A stretch of DNA of 64,000 bases from positions 37,501 through 101,500 of the forward strand of contig CAJNDS010002414.1 of assembly GCA_905221605.1 (NCBI GenBank), in the 5' to 3' direction. The translations under genes were made by a program, and so were the position numbers. Of this stretch, positions 44,765 to 55,352 are shown one piece after another (the stretch's first letter is position 1; each line of letters begins with the position of its first letter). Under the pieces are notes generated by a model. It was not told the origin of the DNA. It was given only the letters and a program-made list of their open reading frames with translations, and searched no databases. The stretch is from Symbiodinium natans. Lineage: Eukaryota > Sar > Dinophyceae > Suessiales > Symbiodiniaceae.

Positions 44765-44855
44765 GGTCAGTTCTCAAAATGATGGTCCCTTTTTGGGTAC
44801 CCGAAGTATTAGGGGCCGCCTGGTAACCCCCAACAGGGACCATAACTTAGAGGAG
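44765..44855. mobile_element. Family C introner-like element
   Basis: Inverted ends ATGATGGTCCCTTTTTGGGT and GGGGGTTACC/GGGACCATAACTTAG around a GGCCGCC centre. Confidence 0.65.
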
Positions 44856-44913
44856 TGACCAGAACACACCTCTGAGAGAGAGATGCCATGACGTCTGCGA
44901 TTTTGCGATGGGA

Positions 44914-44978
44914 TGTTCCCCCCACCTCATACTAACAGTCCTCAATAGGAACTATAGTACCCCAAGGTGGAACATCCC
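44914..44978. mobile_element. Family D mini inverted-repeat element
   Basis: 65 bp beginning GGGATGTTCCCCCCACC and ending CCAAGGTGGAACATCCC. The interior shares ATACTAACAGTCCT with the copy in the cyclin intron at 598-700. Confidence 0.7.
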
Positions 44979-44979
44979 T

Positions 44980-45093
44980 ATAAACCCTAAACCCTAAACC
45001 CTAAACCCTAAACCCTAAACCCTAAACCCTAAACCCTAAACCCTAAACCCTAAACCCTAAACCCTAAACCCTAAACCCTAAACCCTAAACCGA
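44980..45093 (-). repeat. Long perfect CCCTAAA tract
   Basis: Sixteen perfect CCCTAAA units, among the longest in the window, next to a family D element. Confidence 0.95.
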
Positions 45094-45205
45094 GGTCGCA
45101 GCCTGGCCCTCCTCATCAATGTCTCGCCAAGAAGTGACCTTGGGTGCAACTCCATGATCAACTTCGAAGGCTCAAGGGTGGTAGAGTTTGGAGCTTAGGG
45201 CTTAG

Positions 45206-45297
45206 CCGAGGTTCAGGGTTTAGGGTTTAGGGTTTGGGGTTAAGGTTTTAGGGTTTATAGGGTTTATAGGGTTCATAGGGTGTACGGTTTAGGGTTT
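45206..45297 (+). repeat. TTTAGGG/TTTATAGGG tract
   Basis: Degenerate units in inverted orientation to the tract at 44980, 113 bp away. Confidence 0.85.
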
Positions 45298-45357
45298 TTT
45301 TTATGACTAGATACCAAAAAGGAATGACACTATTGCTGAGCATGTTGTGGTGAAAAT

Positions 45358-45594
45358 TCAGTAAGGAATATCGTGAATACAACGAAAAAAATTATCTGAA
45401 ACCCTCCTGCGTTCTGCAAGCAGAGCGACATCACCGAGTATTCCAAACGCGACGCTATTCCACAGGAGTGCAACGTGATCACCTGGCAAGCGCTGGGACG
45501 TCTTGTGGTTTTGGAACATCTTACCATTGCAGCTGAGGCAGTGTCTGAGCAGCCGCTTCCACGTCGCTGCCGCATTCATGAGAACCGTCCGCAT
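45358..45594 (-). CDS. Exon candidate, unidentified
   Basis: The minus frame reads MRTVLMNAAATWKRLLRHCL, then DHVALLWNSVAFGILGDVAL and RRRVSDNFFRCIHDI before a stop. It has alternating amphipathic helices but no family match. Confidence 0.3.
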   Translation of the reverse strand: MRTVLMNAAATWKRLLRHCLSCNGKMFQNHKTSQRLPGDHVALLWNSVAFGILGDVALLAERRRVSDNFFRCIHDIPY

Positions 45595-45599
45595 GGCGG

Positions 45600-46845
45600 C
45601 AGAGATGCAGTGCTCCCTGTCGGGAACCTAAGAGTTTCCCATCACACGTCCAAAAATGATGGAGAGGCAAAACCAGCATCCCTCAAGGCAAATGGGCTGG
45701 AGGCGGCAAGGGTCTGCAATCGAACAAAGTACTGCCAGACCTCCGATGCGGCCACATGGCATGGTTTTTTTTTTTCCTGGGGGCATTTCCCTGTCTGGCA
45801 ACCCAACACAGCTACCTCTCGCCTTCCGCAAGGCGCGGTCCTGAGTTTGGCTCAGTAGCCACGCCCAGCTGTGCTCCTGGACAGCTCACAGAGCATCCTA
45901 TCACTCTCCCTCTCCGACTCTGCGACGCTCCTCGGGATACTTGTGCAGGGTCCAGTACAAACCAGAAGTGCCTCTCAAGCATAAGCCATCCTGTTGAAAC
46001 GCTTGCTCAGTCTTATCACTTGCGGTCTTTGTCATGTTCAGTCTCCATGACTGCCTGTGACGTTCAAGTGCAACTTGTTGATGTCTTCTGCCAGATCTTT
46101 GGACTCCTGGCAAAGGAACCGAGATGTGCACCCTGTCGCCAGAGGGGCACGCGCACCCCCAATCATAATGCACTGGGTCTTATCCTCTGCCGTGTAGAAG
46201 AGGCATTCGCAAACCAGGAAGCTTAGAAGGCCACTTACGAAAAGAGCTGGCAATCCCAGGGATGTCCTGGGACATGGCCATCAGGCGCTGAGGACAGTCC
46301 AGCTCCTGGCAAGTCGAAGTGTGCAACGAGATGCCAAGCGCGAGTGGAGTAGCCATAGTCATCACAATCCCGTCCCCCTAACATCTTTACACCCTCTCCC
46401 CCCCCCCCCCCCCCTTACCCCCGAATATGAATATACTCCCATATACTACAATAGAGGGGATTCGTCTGCACCAAAACACAACCACTCACCCTGGCCTTGG
46501 CCATGTTGAACTCATGTATGTGCAGTCTTCGCTCTGGCGGCTGCTTGTCCTCTCCACGGATCTGGGAAGCTGAGCAAGTGCGCCCATGTGGACCTTTAAC
46601 TAAATTCGACCTTTTGCATGTTTAAGAAGAAGAATCAGACCTCTAGACTGTAGATATAGATTGCAATGTCATGACACTGGTGAGGGCCTTAAGAATTAAA
46701 ACATGGTTTGGGGGGTGTCATCTTAATGTATTCAAAAACGAATGCACCAACTGCCCGAGCACGTCGGTCCAGCTTGTAGAGCTCATAGTAAAGAAGCCGA
46801 AAGATCTTCTCAACCTTGGAGGCGGGAGAGCCATGACTCAAATTG
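45600..46845. other. No gene assigned
   Basis: Contains a T11 run (45765), a C17 run (46398-46414) and short open frames without motifs on both strands. Confidence 0.5.
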
Positions 46846-46848
46846 ACA

Positions 46849-46892
46849 GGGTTTAGGGTTTAGGGTTTAGGGTTTAGGGTTTAGGGTTTAGG
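46849..46892 (+). repeat. TTTAGGG tract
   Basis: Six units. Confidence 0.9.
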
Positions 46893-47209
46893 ATTTCGGG
46901 TTGGCTTAGGGTTTCGGGCCAACGCTCCTCTGCAATCTTGCTGCTGGCTGCTTGGACAGGTCGATGGAGGCGGCTCTGTCTGTGTCGGATGGCTCCTGAG
47001 CTTCTGAGCGGAAAAATTAAAATGTTTGAGCTCCTCTTGGGTTTGATATATACAAACAGTAAAAATAATTCCCACGGGGGATATAGTGCATTCCCCGACC
47101 ACAGATTCCCACTCAGCATGTTCTCCACAGTATAAAAATTGAAATATGAGCATATCATATGCTAGAACTACAACTTTCTACACCATTAGACGATAACTAT
47201 TATTGTTCT

Positions 47210-47600
47210 ATGATACATCAGCGTGTGCCAGCTCCGGACTGAGAGTCTGGTGGCAGCAGATCTGGCATTCCCGATCCAGCATGGTAACGACCTGCAGCGG
47301 TCACAGCTGGCAAGCTCCATTTTTCTCGGCACGTTCTCGCATATGATGACTGATAGCAGCAGAAGGATACCTGACTCATCCACCATCGCCGCACCGATTC
47401 CCAGGTGCAACAACCTCGCAGATGCGCGGCCCACAGGAGTTTGCATACGCAGCTGCTTATCACCTAGCCACGTGGCAGCACAGTTGCGCCCAGGACGAAT
47501 CGGCTCCTGATAAGCATCCGACACAAGCGCTTCCACATAAGTGTAAGTCAAATGTAACCTCAAGTCTGACAAAGACGCAGAGACTTCCGGAAGGACACTT
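47210..47600 (-). CDS. Exon candidate, unidentified
   Basis: The minus frame reads DLRLHLTYTYVEALVSDAYQ, GRNCAATWLGDKQLRMQTPV, GIGAAMVDESGILLLLSVII and KMELASCDRCRSLPCWIGNA. The CxxC...C pattern and hydrophobic core look coding. No family was recognised; the ends are uncertain. Confidence 0.35.
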
Positions 47601-48299
47601 TTGTGATTCTGATTCCTCATCATCCGGACGCTTGGGGGGCTCGCCAAGCATAAGGCATCATAGCTCGCGCGGCGAGGCATCAAGAATCAGGTTTTCACGA
47701 CAGAAGCTTAACTGTACCTCTGCCTGTCTGTACTGTCGGGCTGTGTCTGGTCGAACTCACCGGGCGCTCTTGCACGGTCGTGCTATGAATCACAGCACCA
47801 AAGGCTTCATAACGCATGATAACACCATGACCTTTCCGGGCAGGGGGTTGCAGGATGAACGCACCTCAAAGCATGTAGAGTGCTGGTTTCGAGCCATCTT
47901 CCAGAAACCTCACAAGTCTGGCCTGCGCAGGGCCGCAAGCAAAGCTGAACCCTTTTTGGAACTCTGAAACTCGATCCTTTGCCAGGCTGCTCCTCAAGCA
48001 GCAGACAAGTATGTACAAAGAGCCCCCGAAGCTGACCCTGGGCACGTGGAAATACACACAAAATGAGTCCAACGCATGCCGTGCGTGCTGGGAATTTAGG
48101 ATTTAGGGCTAGTGGCTGCAGTAGCAAGTAGAACAAAGAAGCTCGTCTTTCAGAATACTCGGAAGGTAAGGGCAGGGGACCATCTTCTGGAGCGCTGAAC
48201 AGAAAGCCTGCGAAGTTTTCGTTGAGCTTTCTGCTATTTACAGTACAAAGACAGATCTGCGATACCCCCCGGGCAATCCCCAGGCGCGCGCAGGAAGCA

Positions 48300-49200
48300 C
48301 TAGATCATGGAGACGCTCCACTCGCGCTCTGAGCCAGCCCGCGTGGCATTCATAACGGCCTGCAGCTGCTGAATCTTCCAGGGCTGCCGCAGGTCGACGA
48401 AGTTTTCCATGAAGAGTCCAAAGGACCTCGGATAAGTTTTGTGAGCCTGTGAGTGGAGTGCCTGCGGTAAGAATGAAAGTCCTTCAGGAACAAGATAACA
48501 AGCAAACTAACAAAGTCAATGCAGGCACATAAGGAAGTATCCCGAGGAAACAGCGTAAAAAAGAAGATGAATGAATTCCTATGCGAGGAAACTCAGGTTG
48601 ACCATTTGACTTCTCTCCATTGACACTCCAGTATGCAAAGTCCAAATCGTGCTTCTGCAAATAAGCGAGCATATGCTTCCACCAGAGAGATTGGGTGTTG
48701 GTTCCAAATTCACCGAGCCAGACGGGAGCCGCGTTGCCTGCGGATAACAGGAAGCCCCACTTAAAGTTGAGCTCCCTCTCGAAGGCCTCGTAGGAACCAA
48801 ACTCCACCCAGACCACTGCCAGACCAAAGAATGCCACGCAGGCCGTGAGGAGGCACAAGCAGCCCAGTGACCGACACTGCTTCACGTGCCATGCGCAACT
48901 GAGCTGGCTCCGTGGCTCAGAAGGCCCTGTCTCCTCATGCCCTGACAAAGGTGACAAAGGCAACGTGCGCGAGTTTGGCCGTGGCATTCGCAAGTCAGCT
49001 GGCTCCAGGTGCTGCATAAAAGCGAGGAACACAGCTCTGATCCAAAGGACCAGGCTCACCACAGCTAAAGTTGGTGCGAAAACCGCACACAGAGTGGCTG
49101 CCAAAAACCCATCAAATGCGCAGGTTTGCACAAAGGCTGGAAAGATTTTAAGGCAAAGGGCACACAATGCTGTTAGAAGCGCTGCTGCCGTGAACTCCAA
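48300..49200 (-). CDS. Membrane-anchored GH5-like (cellulase-family) protein, C-terminal half-domain
   Basis: Glycoside hydrolase family 5 includes endoglucanases and exo-beta-glucanases. Main exon 49200-about 48590: N-terminal hydrophobic segments (ALLTALCALCLKIFPAFVQT, LAATLCAVFAPTLAVVSLVL), a Ser/Pro linker, a third helix (LLTACVAFFGLAVVWVEFGS), then NFKWGFLLSAGNAAPVWLGE, FGTNTQSLWWKHMLAYLQKH and DLDFAYWSVNGEK. The Glu in WLGEFG is the expected nucleophile. A second exon, 48461-48300, starts after ACCGCAG and reads YPRSFGLFMENFVDLRQPWK then IQQLQAVMNATRAGS. Stop TAG is at 48302-48300. Phase requires a non-GT donor (a GA after NGQP fits). The N-terminal half of the barrel, with the acid/base Glu, is not present in these exons. 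It may lie in unseen upstream exons or be lost. Confidence 0.72.
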
Positions 49201-49513
49201 GCCGCATCTGGGCCCATTTTGCTGGCGGTCCTTGGCAGCAGGAAAAGAGCAGAAGCTGAGAGAACCGGCGTGGACATTGTTTGAAAACGCTTGCCTCCCA
49301 AGCCATCAGATTATCTGAGCATAGCAGCCCTACACCTTAAACCCTAAAACCGAAACCCTAAACCCTAAACCCTAAACCAATTCGATGATCGAAGCTTCTT
49401 CAGCGCGAGCGCCAGCCCGACAGCGGCAGCGCTGGCATCGCACGCATCCCGCGAGGAGGTAGAAGCAGCCGAGGAGCCGCTGCGTAGCCGGTCCCGGCCT
49501 TCCACCTTCGTGT

Positions 49514-49752
49514 AGGGTTTAGGGTTTAGGGTTTAGGGTTTAGGGTTTAGGGTTTAGGGTTTAGGGTTTAGGGTTTAGGGTTTAGGGTTTAGGGTTTAGG
49601 GTTTAGGGTTTAGGGTTTAGGGTGGTTAGGTTTAGGGTTTTTAGGGTTTAGGGTTTAGGGTTTAGGGTTTAGGGTTTAGGGTTTAGGGTTTAGGGTTTAG
49701 GGTTTAGGGTTTAGGGTTTAGGGTTTAGGGTTTAGGGTTTAGGGTTTAGGGT

Positions 49753-49791
<39 letters not shown>

Positions 49792-49792
49792 G
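49514..49792 (+). repeat. Longest TTTAGGG tract, ending in GTTGAGG variants
   Basis: About 34 TTTAGGG units with one break near 49621-49645, then six GGGTTGA units. No telomere-end feature or subtelomere homogeneity lies beside it, so it is interstitial. Confidence 0.95.
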
Positions 49793-50184
49793 GCGAAAAA
49801 AGAAGAATTCGAAATAAGAAAAATAGTAGTCATAGAAGAAGAAGAATCTCACAAAACGACTGAGAAACGATACTTATCACGATAGTACTAATAATGATAG
49901 CAAGACGCATCACAATGGCAATCATAGTTCCTTTACTTCAGACTAATTGAACTTGAGACTTTATTTGAGCGCCCCCCCCCCCCCCCCTCCCTCTGACATC
50001 TGGAGGGCACGTTCTTGAGTCGGTGTGCTTGTGGAGCAAACTAAGAATCTCAGCCCTCAGATTCTTAGCTTGCAGAACCATGCAGAACCCTAGGCTTCAG
50101 TTGCAAAGCTGGAAACCTGGAACTTTGGAATCACGGGGTTCTGCAGAATCCTACAGTAGTGCTACGTGTGAAAGGTTTGCTCTG

Positions 50185-50248
50185 GGCTAGTGGCTACCGC
50201 GTCCTCCCCAAGGCCTTAGGTTGCTAGTTCAAATCCCAGTCGAGAGTG
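50185..50248 (+). ncRNA. tRNA-like segment, possible SINE head
   Basis: GGCTAGTGGCTACCGCGTCC followed 30 nt later by TTGCTAGTTCAAATCCCAG resembles a D-arm and a T-arm (B-box-like GTTCAAATCC). The T-stem does not pair fully and the acceptor stem is not convincing, so this is not called as a tRNA gene. Confidence 0.3.
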
Positions 50249-50299
50249 TCCTAAGAATCTTCTGAGCTCCCCCCGAAGGCAAACAGCAGCAACATACAC

Positions 50300-50624
50300 A
50301 ACTTACCAACCACTTTGTAGTTAAGAATCTGAGCCCCGAAGACCTGACCCAACACACATTCTCTGCGGTACTGCTACTACCTAGGGCCACAGAACCGTTC
50401 TGTGCCCACTCCACTTCCGCATAGCATAGACTTCGAGCAAAGCCACGCGCACGTCGAACAAGGAGGGTGAGGAACCTCTCAGAGAACACGGCCACTACGT
50501 GGCCATGGCAAACTTCGGGCAAGACAATGTCTTGCGGCACAAAAGCTTGTAAGCATCCCACCAGCACATCAAGAACGTGACTGCAACCACCATGCAGTAG
50601 ATCCTGATACTCACAACGCATCAA
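50300..50624 (-). CDS. Exon candidate, unidentified
   Basis: The minus frame reads VLDVLVGCLQAFVPQDIVLP, then HGHVVAVFSERFLTLLVRRA and RSLCYAEVEWAQNGSVALGS. The hydrophobic pattern is consistent with a folded domain. It overlaps the edge of the tRNA-like segment only beyond its likely end. Confidence 0.35.
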
Positions 50625-50644
50625 AAAGCATGTGCAGATCTGGG

Positions 50645-50727
50645 AACCCTAATAGCCTAAACCCTAAACCCTAAACCCTAAATCCTAAACCCTAAACCCT
50701 AAACCCTAAACCCTAAGCCCCAAACCC
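50645..50727 (-). repeat. CCCTAAA tract
   Basis: Eleven units. A TTTGGGG/TTTAGGG tract in the opposite orientation follows at 50817-50868. Confidence 0.9.
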
Positions 50728-50934
50728 TGCTCTGTGGCTGGCACTGGATAATCTCCCTGGCAAGGAAATGGAAGTTAAACCAATTGTACCTGGAGTGGTC
50801 GCAGCATCGTTCAGGGCTTCGGGTTTGGGGTTTGGGGTTTGGGGTTTAGGGTTTAGGGTTTAGGGTGCGCGGTGCACGTGCTCTGCGCAAAGTCCGCAAC
50901 TTCAATGCTTGAGGAGGTCACTCATGGGCTGTGT

Positions 50935-52140
50935 AGACAACACGGCCCGCTAAGAAGGGAACCTTCGGCGAGTTCAGGAGCAGCGCGGACGCAAAGAAAC
51001 ATGTTCAGAATGTCCAGCCTCTGAGTGAACTGGGTAGGTGGGAACCTGTTCTGAGCAGCACAGAACTTTAAAGTTGCACCTACAAAGCGTGGCAGACTTG
51101 CCTGGCACAGAAAAAGGCTAAAATACACACCCGAGATGATGATCAGCATGTTGTCCTGGGCTGCTAGGGCCCAACAGGGCTCAGAAAGGCCAGGTCTCTG
51201 AGCGAATTCCCAGACAACAAGGCCAGCACACTTGCGTTCAGCACACGATGGGCGCCTCTCACCGAAGCTGCCGCCCTCAAGAAGCCGAGGGGGCGGTCTT
51301 CCAACTGCAATCCTCTCATAATGATCGTATGGCAAAAAATATTGATAATAGTAATAAAAACAAAATCATCATGATAATAATCATAGGAATAATAGTTACA
51401 CTCCATCAGCCATTTGAGGGCTGGGCCAATCGGTTAGGTTGTTTTTGGTGTGCCACCCAGGCCAAACAATGCCTGGGACAGGTTTATTTTCTTAGGCATC
51501 TACGCCAGCGCATTGGAGAGCGGGTGCCTCACCTCACACCTCGTGGACAGCCTGGCCTGATGGCCGGATCTCGTTGCGAAGGTCAAAGCCCACAACCTCA
51601 AAAAGCACCAAACAGTGAGAATCACTCGGTAACTGCGCTCCAAGGCTGGAGCAAGTGGGTTGTCCTTGTAGCGCGAGGCCATTAGGCCTGAGTAGAAAAA
51701 GCGCATGTCATACCACAGCAGACATCAAGCAGCACGTCTCGTGGGTCGAGAGTGTTGCGAACAGCTTCAGATGCTCAGGATCCCACCGAGTGCACGCAAC
51801 CATTCTGACTCCGGATAGGCTGCAGTGTACCACAAGCCCTCTTTGTCCGTGGTGCTGCAGCACCTCTTTTCACGCGCCGCCCACATGACATCAATGCAAG
51901 CAGCAACCACGTCAGGGCAGAAGGCAGGTAGCCAAACAAGCCGAGCACGGAGCCACATGCTGGTCGAGACATGGTTGTTCAAAATGACCTCTGCATCCGC
52001 AGGTAAGAAGTGGCAGAGTAGGATTCGCAAAGGGCCCAGTGCAGCCAGAGCCACCATAAGCCCGCTGGCGGTCAACTCTTGCACCGTCACATCGAAGAGC
52101 TGGTCAAAGGAAGTCAGGGATGCTTATACTGACGATGGAA
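50935..52140 (-). CDS. Unidentified membrane protein, three or more exons
   Basis: Segments in order: 52125-51770 (LTSFDQLFDVTVQELTASGL, MVALAALGPLRILLCHFLPA, SMWLRARLVWLPAFCPDVVA, GLWYTAAYPESEWLRALGGI); 51706-51540 (MRFFYSGLMASRYKDNPLAP, SYRVILTVWCFLRLWALTFA); 51290-50940 (LVVWEFAQRPGLSEPCWALA, NMLIIISGVYFSLFLCQASL, TQRLDILNMFLCVRAAPELA). Each holds one or two hydrophobic helices, so a polytopic membrane protein is likely. An intron upstream (52154-52257) is a family A element. Family unknown. Confidence 0.45.
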
Positions 52141-52153
52141 ACCCATCATATGG

Positions 52154-52257
52154 GGGGCTTTCGGAAAACAGGGGGTAGCTTTTTTGCGGTACCTAACTAT
52201 AAGGGAATCCTACTATTTGGGGTCTGTATTCGGGGTCCCTTATTTTCGTAAACCCCC
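52154..52257 (-). mobile_element. Family A introner-like element upstream of the membrane-protein exon
   Basis: In minus sense GGGGGGTTTACGAAAATAAGG begins the element, the core reads ACCCCAAATAGTAGGATTCCC, and GTTTTCCGAAAGCCCCCC ends it. It has the same orientation relative to its gene as the hyuAB introner. A GTCGGG donor and a CATCGTCAG acceptor would remove it with few flanking bases, but the upstream exon is not certain. Confidence 0.7.
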
Positions 52258-52519
52258 CGACAATCGGGTGATGTGATGACGAACAAGCGTGGCCCCAAGA
52301 GGACTGCTGCTGAAGAACGCCACTCTCTTCGACTGGATGCAGGGCAGTTTAGGGTTTAGGGTTTAGGGTTCACTTTGCTACACCATCCAATCTAGACATT
52401 CGAGGAAGGTGGAGCGGCCGGATGCGGGAGCGACCTAGCCCAAACCATGCACCCTTACTGCCTCACTACTTGTGTACATGCCCACAAGGTCAGGCAGCTT
52501 TTTCAACGAAAGGATCATG

Positions 52520-53300
52520 GCGATGGTGGTGAACCCCTTGCCCCCACACAGGATTCTTCCCGGCTACCAGTTAGCCAGATTCGACCACAAGCACAGTACA
52601 CCGGAGACCGCTGAACAATGGCTCGCAATGACATGGTCAAGGCAGTCTTGGACATGTGCCTCACTGAACTTGCTAGTAACTTAGCAGAGTGTGGGCATAC
52701 GACAAGTAAGTGGCGCTTCAGCAAGGGCTTTCCAGAATCTCAGAAGGATTGCGCAACACGGCTATGTGCTGGGCCGTGCCTCCAAAGGGGTAAGGTCCTC
52801 GAGATGTAGACATCGGTGCTTTTGCATGGCATCGAAACTAAATATGCACTTCGCGCTACGGGGCTTGTGGTCCTTGAGCGCGGGGTTCGCGGCCAGGGAC
52901 GCCTCACAGGACATCCCAGCTCCTCCTTTCCTACGATTTCCAATTCTCCGCGCCTCGGGGTCGGGAACTCGGGAAACATTGCCAAGGACGCCGTCCAAAC
53001 TAAACGGAAGCCGAACACCTTGAAGTGTCAGGCCACTTCACATCTTGAGCTTGTGTTGGAGCATGAATCGTAGGCTGCAGGCAATTGAAACCTGAGGATG
53101 CGATCGTACGCGCTATCTCTCCTGGCAGAGCGCTCGTGCTTAAGGCGCGAGTCCTCTGAGTTCAGCAAGGCGCAAGCCGCCTGCTGGCTGACGGTTCAGC
53201 CCGTTGGCTGCCAACTGCTTCAGATGCGCACCGTACCTTAGGGATTAAGATGGCTCAAGGCAACTGGACACTCAGAACATGAGCTTTGTCTACAGTAAGG
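52520..53300 (-). other. Region with weak exon candidates only
   Basis: The minus frame at 52998-52762 reads SLAANPALKDHKPRSAKCIF then DAMQKHRCLHLEDLTPLEAR and may be an exon. Nothing else is supported. Confidence 0.3.
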
Positions 53301-53339
53301 CTTGACCTAGACCCTGGCCAGTTCACGCAATGAAGCCGC

Positions 53340-53408
53340 ACACGGCGGCCTTGTGCATCAACCACGTAGCCTGACTTGGTCGAGCTGCGTGCAACCAATT
53401 GCGCTACA
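53340..53408 (-). ncRNA. tRNA-like fragment with an A-box
   Basis: The minus strand reads GGCTCTGTAGCGCAATTGG, a perfect A-box/D-arm (TAGCGCAATTGG). GGTTGATGC, a poor B-box, lies about 33 nt on. It is probably a tRNA-derived SINE relic, not a gene. Confidence 0.35.
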
Positions 53409-53539
53409 GAGCCACCACGCAACAACAAGGGCTGCCACGCCCACTTGTCCGTAGAGGAAATGACGGGAGCTCCTCATCTTGCAGGTGGAATCTCGCTCCG
53501 TGCGGTGACTGCGTGAGGGTGGCAATTCAGCTGGTGCAT

Positions 53540-53720
53540 GTGTTCCCGCCTTGGGCCAGGCACCTGACAAGTACAGGCAGCAGCAGGCGCAGCATGAGTC
53601 TGACAAGGGCGCCCATGTAATGTGCATCTGAGGCCAGGCCTGGCAAAAACACGGCCAGCGCCAGGCATTTCAGGAGCATGGCAGCCGGCAACAAGTGGGA
53701 CAGACAATTTCAAAAGAAGT
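53540..53720 (-). CDS. Membrane-protein exon candidate
   Basis: The minus frame reads LLPAAMLLKCLALAVFLPGL, then GALVRLMLRLLLPVLVRCLA: two strongly hydrophobic helices. It could belong to the membrane-protein gene at 51-52 kb or to a separate one. Confidence 0.3.
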
Positions 53721-55145
53721 AAGAGGTCAGGAAATATGAAACACACCCGCCAGATACATGTGTAGAACGGCCAATCAGCGGGGGTGATAGATGTTGTCTG
53801 GTGTATGTGCATCGGGCAACTCTAAACTCTGAAACCCTTGCGGCCAAAAGCATGCCGCGCTTGTCTACTTTAGCGGCCTCATCAGTTCACCTCCCACTGC
53901 CTCCGCCAATCCTACACTTTCCTGCGCTGACACTAACGTGTCGGGCTTGGTCTTGTCAGCTCCACACTTCACTGAGCCATCGGCAGACTGGATATGGCTG
54001 AAGCATTCATTCCCGGTACGCAGCGCAAAAAGAAACGCCCGCGTCTCATAACGAGTGCCCTACGGCCCACCTGATGCCACTTGATGGACCCATCTGCCTC
54101 GCGAAAGAATGCTCAACGGATTTCCAGGGGATTATTAGCTGTGCTGGCCAAACACCAGGTATGTGTCGTTACAGTACACGACGCGATCAGCAAACGGCAA
54201 AGCACTGGTTGCTTGATGTTGCTTGCCTCGACAGCACGCAAACGTCCCGGCACCGGCCCAAAAGCACAAGTCTAAGCGGATGTATTTCTTGTACTTCGGG
54301 CTGCCAACTCGGTCTGTCGTAACTCTGCCGTGATTGTCTGACCATGTCGTCTCGAGCCACATAGGACTATCAAGTTGGACGTGCATGCGGCTACAGCGGC
54401 TACAGCATCCTTTCTCCGGCTGTATCTCACCATAGGCATGAACCTAATGGACCTTCCAACGCCCCTGCAGACAGTTGCGTGCAAATGAGACCCTAAGAGC
54501 CCTAAACCCTGCCAAACAAGCCACTTCCGGCAGTGTGAGACAAGGGAAGGGGAATTTTGCCTGCGGGTCACGACTCATGGCGAGAGTTCAGCGCGGAGTT
54601 AGGCACCTTAATCTCCACAGTCCTTCTACGGGTCCGTCAGGATTATCATGCTTGATCTTCACTCATCAGCTTCAGAGGACGAACAGCACGTTGCAACTAC
54701 ATGTGCGAGAGCCCTGATCAAAAATGCATTGTTTAACCCAACGTCCCAGACTTGCAAGTATCTGCACGTCCTGAACCCAGAGCACCTGGCAAAGCCGAAA
54801 ACGTTGCACAAACGGCTGAAACTTTAGACTTTGAGCTTGACAGGTGCTACATCCAGCTTCTACACACGGAATTGCTCAACGAACACGTTCAAGCAGCAAC
54901 TGTTGAAAGATCCACAAAACAAGATGCATTGTAGACAGAACGAAGCAAGCCGAGCCAACCACATTTACGAGTACAGTCGGGCCCGAAAACATCACAAACA
55001 ATCATGCAAGTCTGAGGCTCATAAGGCAACCCAAAACGCATGTGTAGAGGCCTGGCAGCTCCAACTGCGAATCTAAAGTCCGGCCCGGCATAGTTCTCAA
55101 AGCGTCAGGCAGCTCGACTGTCTCCCGGCAACCCCACAAGGTAAG

Positions 55146-55194
55146 CAACACAAAAACAAACACACACACACACACATACACACACACACACAAA
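55146..55194 (+). repeat. (CA)n microsatellite
   Basis: Interrupted (CA)n with CATACA and AAATA breaks. Confidence 0.9.
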
Positions 55195-55352
55195 TACCTA
55201 CATCAAAGCAATCTGCGCAGGTGTAACACTCTGCGACTCTGCATGCTTGCAGACTGCGCCACTCTTAGATGCACCTCTGTAAGCCCAAAGCTGCCTGTTG
55301 CGTGGCAATGAACTGGGGGTTTTAGGCTGACTCAGGTTGTTCAGGGTTCAGG

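Noticed and set aside
53105-53175. tRNA-Leu-like segment (GCAGAGCGCTCG...CTTAAGG...CGAG)
   Set aside because: An anticodon-arm-like stem with a TAA loop can be drawn, but no T-arm, variable arm or acceptor stem fits.
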